Shown piece by piece: positions 9,863 to 21,459 of a stretch of DNA of 55,498 nucleotides. The DNA lies in the NCBI GenBank assembly GCA_037176845.1, contig JAYKXP010000228.1:1-55498 (forward strand), written 5' to 3'. The translations under genes and the position numbers were made by a program. Within the stretch, counting starts at the first letter, position 1. Each line of letters starts with the position of its first letter. The notes under the pieces are model-generated. The model saw nothing but the letters and a program-made list of their open reading frames with translations, searched no databases and was not told the origin of the DNA. The DNA comes from Paramarasmius palmivorus. Its lineage: Eukaryota; Basidiomycota; Agaricomycetes; Agaricales; Marasmiaceae.

Positions 9863-12800
9863 GGAAACAAGGAGTCGCGGGTAGTGTAGAAGACATTGTT
9901 GGATTGGGACTGAGCGAATTCCTTCAAGTGGTGTAATACGGTGAGATGAGGTGCGTGGAGGTTCTTGCATAGCATTGTCTCCACCTCCCGATGATGTGGA
10001 GAGAGTGTGATGCTGTGTTCTGGGACCTCGTCGGAAGCCTGGCGTATGAGGGTCATGGCTTGTTGTATTATGTACGACTGGCGGATATCGTTGATATCAG
10101 CGATGATAACTTGTCCATCGGGCGTCATAACTTCTTGATTGCCACTCCCGTCGGTGGGTTTTTGGAGTGTGATCGTGCAGTTGTTCGCTATCCAAGCCAC
10201 TAGGGCCTCGCCTGCATCCTTGGCCCGAACGTATAGGGATATGAGTTCAGGAGCATGTGTGACTCCGCAGTACGTGTCCAGCCATAGGGTACTGCCCATC
10301 TCTATAATGTTGATGAGTGACAAGATATCAAGGATTCCTGTCATTGTATAGGGGTGGGGGATGTGGTAGGAAGTAACACATTTGGAGGTTGTGTCCAGGT
10401 GGTTAGTGTCGCAAATGATGTTCTTCCAGTACAAAAGGATCTCGGCAAGGGCTACACGGGTACTGTATAGCGAGACTGAGTCATAGTCCTCTTGATGATA
10501 CAAGGCGTGGATGATGGACCAACAGCTTTGACAGATTGTCGCTGTCGCAATGAAGTGGTCGGTGTGGGTGAGCGAGGTTTCGAGTACCACCTCGTAATAT
10601 GGAGTGAGTGGTGGGAGTAATCTTCGCACAAAAGTTAGATGGTTTACCGTGATGGGATCGACTTTTGTACTTACAATGAGTCACCAGGGTTAAGCACGAC
10701 ATGCGACAGGACCCACCCGAACACATTTGTGCCGTCGCGTGCGAGATCGGTCATGTATGATCTATGACCGGGAGTGCGGGTGTCTGTGGCATTGGTGGGT
10801 ACCAAGATGAAAAATATGCGGGAGCCGTAGGCACACTGAACAGATCGGCATAACCTGGATGTAGATAACTGTAACCTGTTGTAGATGTGGCTGGTGCTGA
10901 AATCAGACCAGGATCTTTCTGGTGTTGATATCATTGATGGGATCGAGGAAGGCTGGAGTCGAACGTGACTGTCCGTGGATAGGCCGGTGAGGGGGATGCT
11001 GTTGCTTGTATTGGTGGGTATCGTGGCAGCTATGGGGTTTGGTTCATCGACATGGAAGTTCTGGGTGGCAATTGCCGACAAGGTTTCCAGATCTATCAGG
11101 CAATGTGTGGGCTCTCCATGTGCGTTGGGTTGCCGATAATCTGAGGGGGGGAGATGTTGAATGGATCGTCCAAACTTGGGTTATTTATGAACTAACCTCT
11201 GACGTTGAGTTGTTGTGTTGGATGGCCAAGGGACAACAGCACTTCGGCGATTGGTCTTCCGTCGATTGGGTATGCAAGGATGGGTATGCAAGGATGTGGA
11301 AGATCTTTTCCTGGAAAACGTGGTGCTTCAGGGATGTCACGGTGGACAGGTATTGGTGACATGGTATCCTGTGGACGCCTAGTGCGTATGTGGAGGGGTG
11401 GTTTGCGTTATGATGGGAGTTGAGGGTATCGTAGTCTGCGACTTTGTTAAATAGTTCGGTAACCTCTTGTTGAATATTGGAGATAATGGACCGGAATCTT
11501 CCCTGTGCCTTGACAGGTGGTGTGGCTGAGGTGTAAACGGTATATGGAGTGGAGTGAAAGTACTTGATAGCGGGGATTAGTTTGGGGGGGAGGATGAATA
11601 TAGATTTACTGACTGGATTATTGGTTGGCAACTGAGTCTGTAAGGTCTCGCTGGGTGTTGTACGTCGTAGAAAATCTGCTGCCAGTGCTTGGCGCAAAGG
11701 TCAGTTTTTGTTGAAGAAACATTGGTCGTCGGAGGCATGCTTCTCAAGCTTTAGCTTACGCGTGTCCAAAGCGGCTATGTGAGCTTCCTTTGCTTTGGTC
11801 ACCGCTTCCGCAAGACGTTGTTGCTGCTCAGCTGTGGTTGTGCGTTCTGGCAGCTCAAGGATGGTGTCGTACAGCTCTTGTTCTTTTGGCGTTGCTGCTG
11901 GGGGGTCGGGTAGCTGGTCAACTCCGAGGAAGTCACAGAGTAAACTGTCATCGACTGGCTGATGGGGTGTAGGGGGGGACCATAGATTTGTTGTGGGGTT
12001 AACACTTTGACTGTTGAGGAGAAAAGACACTAGGGCGTCTTTGGCGGACTTGTCTGCGTTGACCATGAGGAGAAGTTCTTCCCATAGTAATTGTTCGAGA
12101 CGAGTGAATTCGTTGGATTGAGCGTTACCCAGGGTCAACCATGCCTGTAATTTACTCAATGACTGGATGACTGGATTGCAGATTCGATTGGGCTTACTGC
12201 AGTCATATGGTATCGAAGTGGCTGGTGGAATTTGATTCCCAACAGCAGAATGAGAGGGGTGATGGCGAGTGAGAAGTATAGCGGATTGCGCCAATAGGGT
12301 GTGTTTTTACAAACGTGGTTCTTGACAACTTGACGGTCTTCAACGGAGAGACCCTTGAGTATTTCGTCGGCATTGTCTGTGGGGGATGGATAGTCCGGTG
12401 CCTGGATGTGGAGTGAGTTTTGCGAAAGGACAAGGTGTTGAATATTTACGTGTTTGAGAACCATCAAGTATAGGGCAACGTGGTCAAGATTTTGGAGTAC
12501 TTGAGCATACGAGAGACGTGTTTGGTGACGTTTGATCACTGTGAGACGTCGAGTGATGGGAGTTAATCCTTGATCTTCATTGATTTGAGTCGGATTGCTG
12601 GGAGGTTGGGATTTCTCTTGGGCCTGAGCTGTGCGGCAAGCAGTGAGAATGGCGGGCCAGTTCACCAGGGCGGTTATATGGAACTGGAATGTTGTTCTTT
12701 AGCATCTAGTTTTTGTGTTGACGTGGTCTACATACCTGTTCATGCGGTTCATATCAGGTGCATAGCGAAACGAGGGTGGGTGCAGGTTTGGTTGTATTGC

Positions 12801-13204
12801 ACGTCGATGCGAGGCGGTCAATTAGAAGATACAACATTATTCCATGGGTGGACAAGTTTTGCCCGACATTGTGTTGACGTATGTCATTTTTGAGTTTTTG
12901 AACAAGATTGATGGTGTTGGAGGTGTGTGATAACGAGACCCAACAGCTGGTGTGAATAAGCCATTTCGTGAGTGCATTCTGTGAGGATGAAACATTTAGA
13001 TTGCGTGTTGGATAGTTAAGGGGTATTACGCACTTTAAACTCTTCTGGCAGGTCTTCCTGGATTTCTGTCAGACTAGTTTTTGTGAGGGTGTTCGAGTAC
13101 CACGGGAATCGTGCGATGTCTTGCCATTCTTGAGGTAGCTTGATGACTGTTTGGGGTGTTTCCGTTGAAGGCCCGATTGGCAGAAACGCCTGACGGGATC
13201 CCAT
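9829..13204 (-). pseudogene. gene copy A of a three-member unknown family, 3' end cut by retroelement
   Basis: This is a multi-exon minus-strand gene with start ATG at 13204 (context matching copy B). Exon-sized blocks lie at about 13204-13030, 12960-12740, 12665-12200, 12160-11701, 11697-11185, 11081-10677 and 10629-9862. Each block except 11697-11185, whose B counterpart I could not match with confidence, aligns by eye with B. Shared motifs include FPWYS in exon 1, LMVLK in exon 3, WEELLLMV in exon 4, and FFILVP, GDSL, LPPLTPYY and MTGIxxxLSLxNxIE in the last exons. A hydrophobic stretch near YFSLAITPLILLLG could be membrane-associated. Coding homology stops at about 9862, after RDSLFP, and a short foreign tail ends at 9829, so the charged C-terminus present in copy B is lost. 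The function is unknown and I recognise no catalytic motif. Confidence 0.55.
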
Positions 13205-13516
13205 GGCCCTACCTGAGTAGAGCAACGATCTTTTATACCAGAGCTAAGGTTGTGGGGGCTTCCTACCTGAGTAGGAAGTCGTAGAATGGGAGATGTTGGT
13301 TGGGGTGAAAGAAGCAACTGTGACACTTCGTGATTGTGACGTGTCGTGATTGGATTGCCATGTGATTTTTGGGTGTCTAATGGGAGAAGGTGGACATGGT
13401 CGCTGGTGTTGTCTGGCTGGATTTGATATGCGACATAAGAATGTTGTAAAGTATAGCTATGGATTTACATGTGCGGTGTGAGATACGAATTCTACTGATT
13501 GCAAATAAATGTCCAT
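13205..13516. other. spacer between copy A and copy B
   Basis: About 310 bp separate the start of A from the stop of B. This stretch should contain the promoter of A and the terminator of B. I see no clear TATA box or AATAAA, and no repeat. Confidence 0.4.
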
Positions 13517-16500
13517 TCAATTCCGTGTACGTTTCCTTGGTGGTGGAACTTTGACCTTTGCTCCTGCTCCTGAAGAATGCTGACTGCGAGGTGCTTGGGA
13601 CTGTTCGGAATCAGAGTCTTTGCTTTCGACAATGGTGTTGCGTCCACGCTTTTTGTTGGTCGTGGTTGGGATGTAGTTGTCGTCATCGTCGTTGTCGGGT
13701 GCTTCCTGCGGCTCGTCCGTGTCCATGTCATCGTCACTACTTTGCTGAGCCGTAGCTTCTTCTTGGGCTGGTGCCTGCGAGTCTTTGTGAACGGCTGCGT
13801 CCTTGGCACCATCAGCTTCGTAGTGTTCGTCCTCTTCGGTTGGACTGTGGGCAGGGTGTGCATCATTTTCCTTCTCGTCAAGGACTACTTTGTCATCGTG
13901 ATGGACTAATCCGGCCGATTGCGGAGGGGTGTACCACTCTTTTTGGCCAAAGTCGCTTTTGGGGTTGGTGACCATCGAAATGAAGGAGAGATGATCGATG
14001 TCCTCAAATAGAGGTTTGTCAGCATCTTTTGGTTTGACGATGTAGCCGAACAAGCTGCGAAAACACTCATGTTGCCAGCTATATGAGGATGTGCAATGTG
14101 ATGTGAAGGGGAATAGGGAGTTTGTTCTGAAATAGAGGGGTGCGTTTTCATCAATGGTTCCATCCTTGGAAATCCGGATCGCAGCGTTGAGTGCAGTGAT
14201 GTCACTTGGATCTAGGACATCATAGAGTGTGTATAAGATCTCGTGCGCAGTGGGTTCGTTCGACAATTCCTCCTCATCTGCTAGGTCATCAGCCTGGAAG
14301 TAGAGCGTAGCCGCCTGCTGGACCAGGTAGGAGCATCTCATGTCTTGGATGTCGACGATGATCGGACCCCGTGTGGACGTTTCTACCGGCTTCGTGTTCC
14401 AAGTGTTCCCAGCCTTGTTGACCTTGTGCACTGTGATTGTGACATTCTCTGTGATCCATTCCAAGATCTCGCGCCCACAGTCTTTGGCCTGGTTGTAGAG
14501 ATCAGTGACTTCTGCAGAAGGATCGATACCGCGATACGTATCGCGCCAAAGCGTTCGTTGAAATTCAATGAGGTTCAGGAGTGATAGAACATTGATGATA
14601 CCAGTCATACAGAAGACGTTTGGCACTTGGTAAGGAGTTACAGGGGTCAAACAACGGGTTAATGTTTCTTGGTTGACTATCATGAGCTTCCAATAAATCA
14701 TAATGCGCGCGAATAGAATCGGGGTGCAGGAGACGGTGGTGTTCGTGAGGTCGTGCTCATGATGCAGAAGGTGCAGCATGCCCCAACACGAGCAACAGAT
14801 TGTGGAGGTTGATAGGAAGAATTGACCATGACAAACGGCAGGTTCTGGAGTGACAACGTAGTGGGGTGTGCATGGAGGCATGATACTGTGTGGTGGTTTA
14901 GGGAGGTTTGATTGATAGGGTAAGAAGGACTTACATGCTGTCGCCGGCGTATAAGACGATGCTGGTTGTCAGCCAGCCGTAATTGTTTTTGCCATTTAAC
15001 TCGAGGTAATTGAGGTAAGCTCTTGTTCCAACAGTGCGATACTCGGCGGGGTTTTGCGGGACGAGGATGAAGATTATCTTTTTGCCAGATACGCAACTGA
15101 TACATGTGCTTAGGCCTGACATGTCGATGTGGAAGTGGTGGTAGGCGTGCGGTGCGGCGAGTAATGACCAATACCTGAGTGTTGAGAATTGGGGTTGTGG
15201 TTCATCGTCGTCGGACAAGTACCTGGTCGCCATTTCATCTGTTGAGAGCCCCTCCATGCTCAGCCCTCGGCAGGTGTCGCTGGGAAGGGACAGTGCGTTC
15301 AAAGGAATATCATTGGCCGTTGAGATATGTTTGCAGACTTCGTCTAGGGTGTCTTGGAAGTGAACCGCGGAAGCATCTCCTTTGATCTTGGTGAATCGCA
15401 GATCTTTTGCCTTGTTAGATTGTGTTTGTAAGTGGTGTTTTGGGCTTACCATGAATGGTGCGTTTATTGAACGCGTTTCCCAGCGAGTAGATCAGTTCAG
15501 GGAGGGCAGCTGATGTTGTAAATCATTTTCAAAAGTTGTGGATAGTTATCAGAACAGGTTTTGAAAAAGTACAAGATAAGGGTTTTTGCAAAAGTAGGAG
15601 ATAAGTAATGAAGGCAAATAAGAGGTACTGTCCGCTTTGGGTGCTTCTAAATAGGGAAGTGGATTCCCACTCCTTCTGGAAAGGGAACAGGCCGCTTTTT
15701 TGAGATCTGGAGATGTTCCCACACCGCTTTTGGCATCCCAAAATGGAAGGTGATCTTTCCATGATGTAACAGTGCGCTTTTTGGGCGCTTTTTTTGCGGA
15801 AAAATTATTCCCACACCTCCTGACATCATCTGGGTGCCTCCCTACTCCGCTTTTGGCTTCCCAAAATGGAAGGTGGCCTTACCTCATCATTTTCCACCTG
15901 GAATCAATGCATTGGGGGGCTATTGGGGCATGCTGGGGGGCTATAAAAATCGCATTTTTGAGGGAATATGTTCTAATATGTTCTAAAAGCATGCCCCTGC
16001 AATTGGGGGGCAGGGGAATGCAAAAAAAAGCGGTCCAAATATGGTAATTCAGGAAAATGGCCTGTTGGATCTTGGGCTACAGGGCAGATATTGACATGGG
16101 GTAAGTTGGAGGACCTGGATACATTAAATACAAGCCTGGGGACACCCAATAGTACATAGATTAGTGGGATAATGGTGCTTAAATATCAAAAATACCGAAA
16201 ATCTCCGAAATTAGGGGAATAAAATTACAGGATGGGATGTAGTGCAGCTGGGGCTTAGATATTGTAGATCAGAGATGATATATATGTTCCCTTGATGGGT
16301 TTACAATCCTGGAGAGCTGCCTATTTTTCCAGATTTATTACAGCTAAATGCGCTTTTTTTGGACATTGGTGATACTATACCACAGGAAATGATTGGGATG
16401 GGCTAATTCATGTTCATAACCCACTTTAGAGTGTATAGATGACGAATATATACTTGCCCAAGCACTCCTGTATGTGCAACACCTTGTTCAATCCAATGTA

Positions 16501-19189
16501 TTGTACAGTTATGTAACACAGGCAGTAGTAGATGAATAGCACCTCAGGGATGCATCCCAGCACCAAGGGGGGTACAGAATCGAGTTCAGGCACCCAAAAT
16601 ACACTTTCCTACCATGAAAGGACATTTTTTGGACACATCTGTATGTTGCTACATAAAAAATACATAAAAAATCGCATTTTTAGGGGTTTTTTTGTACTGG
16701 AGCATGGGGATTGCTCCTAAAATCACCAAAAATGAATGAGAGACTGTCCACTATGCATAGAACAGGAATATCAATTGCCTCCATGGATCCCATGACAGGA
16801 ATCCTTATGCCAGATGCATCAATTCCTGCACAATTACAGAAAACATGTACTATGGATGTAGTATTGCAGGGATTGATCTGGGGACTTGGGGAACCTCAAA
16901 ATCGAATTCAGGATGAAAAATCAGTCCATTTTGGGATGCCAAAAGCGGTGTGGGAACATCTCCAGATCTCAAAAAAGCGGCCTGTTCCCTTTCCAGAAGG
17001 AGTGGGAATCCACTTCCCTATTTAGAAGCACCCAAAGCGGACAGTACCTCTTATTTGCCTTCATTACTTATCTCCTACTTTTGCAAAAACCCTTATCTTG
17101 TACTTTTTCAAAACCCGTTCTGATAACCATCCACAACTATAGTTAAAGTATAGCAGCATCTGGTGGTTGTGTATGTGGCATACTCGTCTGCATTGATTAT
17201 CTTCGAGGTCCTATTCCAAGGTTCACCAGTTTGTGTGGACGCAGGGCCGGTAATGTAGGGTGGAGGCCTAGTATGTGGCACGGACGAGCGGACAAGTTCT
17301 AGAAACTCCGAAGTGGCTTCCTCGTCGTAGGCGCGGAACTTGTACGAGAAGCTCTCGTCGTGGTCCTTGTAGAAAGTCACAGATTGTGCATCGTGGAACT
17401 GATGACTGTCAGATGCGGCGTTTTGGGATAACACTGTGGCTTACCTTGGTGGGGGCTTTCTTCGAGAACAGGTCCTGTTCGGGTTTTCCGCTGGAGTTTG
17501 TTTCTTGAGCAGTGCGGGTCTTGATGGTGAGTTGACGGAACATATGATACGCATGTTTATTATGCAGTTTTTCGATCTTCCATTTCGCGCGGGCCTCGGC
17601 TTTGGCCTTGGCCTGCTCTTCAGTGATTCTTTTTGCCTCCTTTTCGTCAGCGAGTCGTTTAGCCTCCTTTTCTTCCATGATTTGGTGTGCTTCCTGCTCG
17701 TCGACGTGTTCTTCAATTTCCTGCTCTGCAATTGGTGGCGCTGCAGGGTCGACGGTGAAAGGATCGTCGTAGGAGTAATCCGGTTCTACGTCCTGTGGTT
17801 TGGTTTTGTCGGGGGTGTCTTCTTCTACGATGTCGATGAATGCTTCCAGGATGTGATTTTCCACACAGAGATTTTGTCCAGGAGTGGAAGGCATCTCAGG
17901 GGATATCGTCGTGGAATCTAGGACAAAAGGGAATGGTGTTTTGCATTGGAGATGTTTGGAACGCGTAAGGATTGATCCGAGTGCATCCTCCGAAGACTTG
18001 TTCTGAAACGCCATGTTGAGGAGCTCTTGCCAAACCACATTCTCCAACTCTAGTAATTCGGGCGGACAAACGTTGCCAAGGGCAATCCAAGCCTACAAAA
18101 CATTCATTGAAATGTACGTAATCTTTCCAGGGAAGACCTACCACTATCATGTTGAACCTATGAGGTTTGTGAACACGGTGGCCTAGCAAGAGTACCAGTG
18201 GTGATATGCACAGTGAGAAGTATAGTGGGGTTCGCCATTTGGGCGCCCCACCCTGTATCGCAAATTTTAGAGCTGTTCTATCGTCGGGAGAGAACCTTAG
18301 GACATGTTAGGCCTGAAAAAAGTTGTTTGTTTGAATTGGGACACACTCTTTCTGTAGTTTGTCAAAGTCTTCAATGCTTCCGGGTATGTTGTGTGTCTGG
18401 AGGTATGGTAAGTTTTCAGGAGCGGTGTCACTGAGGCGAAGACTAGCCTTTTGCAATACCATGAGGTTTAAGGCAACCTTGTCGAGGTTTTGGAGTATGT
18501 GGTCGTAGTTTATCCCTCGCTCTCTTTTATCAATGCAATGGAGACGGTGTTGGATTGGTGTTAGTTTTGCAATTGCCATCGGGTCAATGACTTGTCCTTT
18601 TTGTACGGCCAGCGTTTTGACGTTTTCGAGCAGACCGGACCAATGCCCGAGTCTTTCAAATTTGAACTGTGAGGAATGGGGTTAGTGTTGGAGGAAGCTG
18701 GGGTATGAGACTACGGGTATGAACTAGGCTAGCGTCCGGGGTATATTGTTTAGAACGTGGAATGGCAGTGGGTGTATTCCATGTGTCGTGCGTGTTGAGA
18801 ATGGTCAGTCGATCGATGAGTAGATAGAGCATTAGGGAGTGAATAGCAGCAGCGTTGCCAGATCGCGTCGGGGGTATATCAGCTTTCAGCGTCTGGGCTA
18901 GATTGTTTGTTTGGGAGGACTGTGCCCATCTCTCCGTGTGGCATAGCCACTTGGGGACTGCATCCTGGGCATTGGGCGTGGTTAGAGGCGATGCCTAGAT
19001 CGAATTGTTCTAAAGCTCACCTTGAATTCTGGTGGGACGTTGTCTGCTATCTCCTTGGGACTGTTGCTGAACATCGCACAGGGAATACCAGGGGAAAGAG
19101 GCGATATCAGACCAATACGAAGGAGTTGTTCTGGGTGCAATTGCCGTGGATGGAGGTGGAAGAGGTAGGAAAGGAGTTACTTGAGCCAT
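13517..19189 (-). CDS. gene copy B of the unknown family, most complete copy, carries a TIR element
   Basis: The start ATG at 19189 matches copy A (36 versus 37 residues to the FPWYS motif). Exon-like blocks run at about 19189-19022, 18965-18790, 18650-18307, 18080-17410, 17434-17108, 15495-15455, 15420-14940 and 14888-13517. The last block alone encodes over 450 residues and ends intact. Its C-terminus is acidic (runs of D/E near 13,690-13,740), followed by two basic clusters (KKRGR and PPRKRTR), suggesting nuclear localisation. A glutamate/lysine-rich region near 17,600 looks like a coiled coil. Between blocks 5 and 6 lies a 1.6-kb inverted-repeat element, probably inside an intron. Exon 1 has one extra base relative to copy A after FPWYS, so either splicing differs or the N-terminus is frameshifted. 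The function is unknown. Confidence 0.5.
15534..15747 (+). repeat. left terminal inverted repeat of the 1.6-kb element
   Basis: This 214-bp arm is the reverse complement of 16925-17138 with about two mismatches, both within the first 25 bp of the terminus. Confidence 0.85.
16925..17138 (-). repeat. right terminal inverted repeat of the 1.6-kb element
   Basis: This is the inverted partner of 15534-15747. Near-identity of the arms implies recent insertion or recent arm conversion. Confidence 0.85.
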
Positions 19190-19845
19190 GTGGACAATTC
19201 GGGTTGGTGGAGACAGGAGGGAGATGAGGGTTTGAGGGAAGATGAGTGTTGAAGAGAAGATGAGTTGGAGACCAGAGTAATGGTTCGTGTGGGAATCTGG
19301 CATGTGACGGAAGTTCAGCGTCTATGACAACAATTGTTCTTGTTGTTAGTGCTGGACCGCCTGTGTGTGATCTTAGATATTAGATTAGATATTTGACCAC
19401 GGATATCATTGTTCGCTGGGTTTGGATTTCGTCAAGCGACGGTGATGGGTATCTAGCAGTACATGGTAACATTCTCTATCTTTTTGCGAGTAGTGCAGCC
19501 CCTGCACGAGTCAATCTGTTCGTTATGGGTTCCTTATGTCTAATATCTAGCGTTGAACAGTAAATGGGCGCCTACGACAACGATTGGTCTTGTCATTAGC
19601 GCTGAGGGCGTGGTTGACGAGTAAGAGTACATGGTATTCGTATGTGTGCTGGCGGAGTGAAGTGTAGGCATGACTTGGTGGTTTTTTTTTAATGGGTGCA
19701 GACTAGATTTTTGTATGGTATTGGTATAACAAGAAGTGCTGTGTTCCTAGGGATACAAGAAATATAATACAGGTATGGAACTATGGGGGTGGGCGGCGTA
19801 AACGAGAGTTACTATAAGGGATGCAGTGTGTGTAGGTAAATGCAA
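19190..19845. other. spacer between copy B and copy C with a 37-bp repeat pair
   Basis: No gene is seen. Two related 37-bp segments, 19318-19354 and 19568-19604, agree at about 30 of 37 positions around GACAACRATTG...CTTGT. Each contains a short internal near-palindrome. A run of T lies at 19682-19691. Confidence 0.5.
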
Positions 19846-20255
19846 TTACGGCAATTTTTGGCGTTTGGCGGACGTCCCAGATTCCGTTGGGGGACTCTTT
19901 CTCTTGCCTGACGTGTTGGGCGTTTTGGGATCTTCAACTGCTGTGATAGCATTGGTTGGATCCACTTCATTGTTGTCTGTGTTAGCACGGTGAGGATACA
20001 CAGTGGTGCGATTGTCATTGGCTTGTAAATCTAACACGACGTGTGACCCGCCGTTGAACGTCACACCTGGGGTGTTCCCGGTGGAGCTACTGACGGAGTC
20101 GACGAATTCCCAATGGCTTTCGTCAAAGTGAATGTCACGAGTCCCCAGGATGGGCTGGATGACAAAACCGAATACCCCGCAGGAACATTCATAGCACCAG
20201 CTGTATGAATCACTTTGCGATGTTGAATATGGGAACAGGGAGTCACGTTCGAAGT

Positions 20256-20822
20256 CACTTCAGTCACCCCCCATACAGGACCTAATAGGTCCATCTCTTA
20301 AGGTGAGCAGTTGGGCCTCTTAGGTGGGTTTTTTAGTTGTGGTTACCTCAATAGGCAACTACCTCTACCTTAAGCCTGCAATAGGGTATTTTCCTGGAAT
20401 TCAGCTAAATTGAGGTTTAGGCAGCTACCTATATAGTATAAAATATTTCAAGCTATTGCCTGGGCTTTATTGGTAAATACCATATTTGTGTGACGTGACA
20501 GGGGGTGTCAGGGGTCCTGATTCTGAAAAATAGGCTATAAAATAGGCATTTATGCTCTGTTATTGCTTTCAAGTATTCTATTGATGCCTTTATCTTGTTT
20601 TAAGTGTTTATAAGACTTAGATAGTGTAAATCCTATATAAGTGTGCCTATTTCTCATTAAATAGCATGCTCTCCAATAGGCTATACAAATGTAAATGTGA
20701 CATATAAAATGCTATTGAGTATTGATATTAGACATAATAATCAGAGTAAAATAATATAAAACTCTAACCACAAAAAGCAGCACAGTATTTACTATTAGTA
20801 GCTTAAAATATAGATGCTAACA
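20256..20822 (+). repeat. left arm of foldback element
   Basis: This is the 567-bp inverted partner of 20893-21459. I found no mismatch in the stretches compared. Confidence 0.9.
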
Positions 20823-20892
20823 CTATAAAATTGTAATCTTATCAATTTGGTGAGTATTATAGGTAGCTATCTGTAAATTGAAAGCAGATATC

Positions 20893-21459
20893 TGTTAGCA
20901 TCTATATTTTAAGCTACTAATAGTAAATACTGTGCTGCTTTTTGTGGTTAGAGTTTTATATTATTTTACTCTGATTATTATGTCTAATATCAATACTCAA
21001 TAGCATTTTATATGTCACATTTACATTTGTATAGCCTATTGGAGAGCATGCTATTTAATGAGAAATAGGCACACTTATATAGGATTTACACTATCTAAGT
21101 CTTATAAACACTTAAAACAAGATAAAGGCATCAATAGAATACTTGAAAGCAATAACAGAGCATAAATGCCTATTTTATAGCCTATTTTTCAGAATCAGGA
21201 CCCCTGACACCCCCTGTCACGTCACACAAATATGGTATTTACCAATAAAGCCCAGGCAATAGCTTGAAATATTTTATACTATATAGGTAGCTGCCTAAAC
21301 CTCAATTTAGCTGAATTCCAGGAAAATACCCTATTGCAGGCTTAAGGTAGAGGTAGTTGCCTATTGAGGTAACCACAACTAAAAAACCCACCTAAGAGGC
21401 CCAACTGCTCACCTTAAGAGATGGACCTATTAGGTCCTGTATGGGGGGTGACTGAAGTG
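20893..21459 (-). repeat. right arm of foldback element
   Basis: This is the 567-bp inverted partner of 20256-20822. Confidence 0.9.

Larger units (their letters stand above)
15534..17138. mobile_element. 1,605-bp non-autonomous element with 214-bp terminal inverted repeats
   Basis: The left arm 15534-15747 and the right arm 16925-17138 are inverted copies matching at about 212 of 214 positions. Ends read AGTTGTGGAT... and ...ATCCACAACT. The interior (15748-16924) has no convincing coding frame. It contains several copies of an AAAAAAGCGG-type motif and a partial internal repeat of the CCCAAAATGGAAGG segment (15737-15750 and 15854-15867). Target duplication is not clean: ATTTTCAAA on the left and ATAGTTAAA on the right agree at 6 of 9 positions, at most a decayed 9-bp duplication. 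A MULE-like origin is possible but unproven. The element sits inside gene copy B. Confidence 0.8.
20256..21459. mobile_element. 1,204-bp foldback/palindromic element with 567-bp arms and 7-bp target duplication
   Basis: The arms 20256-20822 and 20893-21459 appear to be perfect reverse complements throughout the stretches I compared, around a 70-bp spacer at 20823-20892. The ends are CACTTCAGTCACC and GGTGACTGAAGTG. It is flanked by TCGAAGT at 20249-20255 and again at 21460-21466. There is no coding frame, and the arms are AT-rich. It is inserted in the coding sequence of gene copy C. Such large arms with a tiny spacer fit a foldback or long-TIR MITE. The 7-bp duplication does not directly match the common 8-bp (hAT, KDZ) or 9-bp (MULE) classes. 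Confidence 0.9.
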
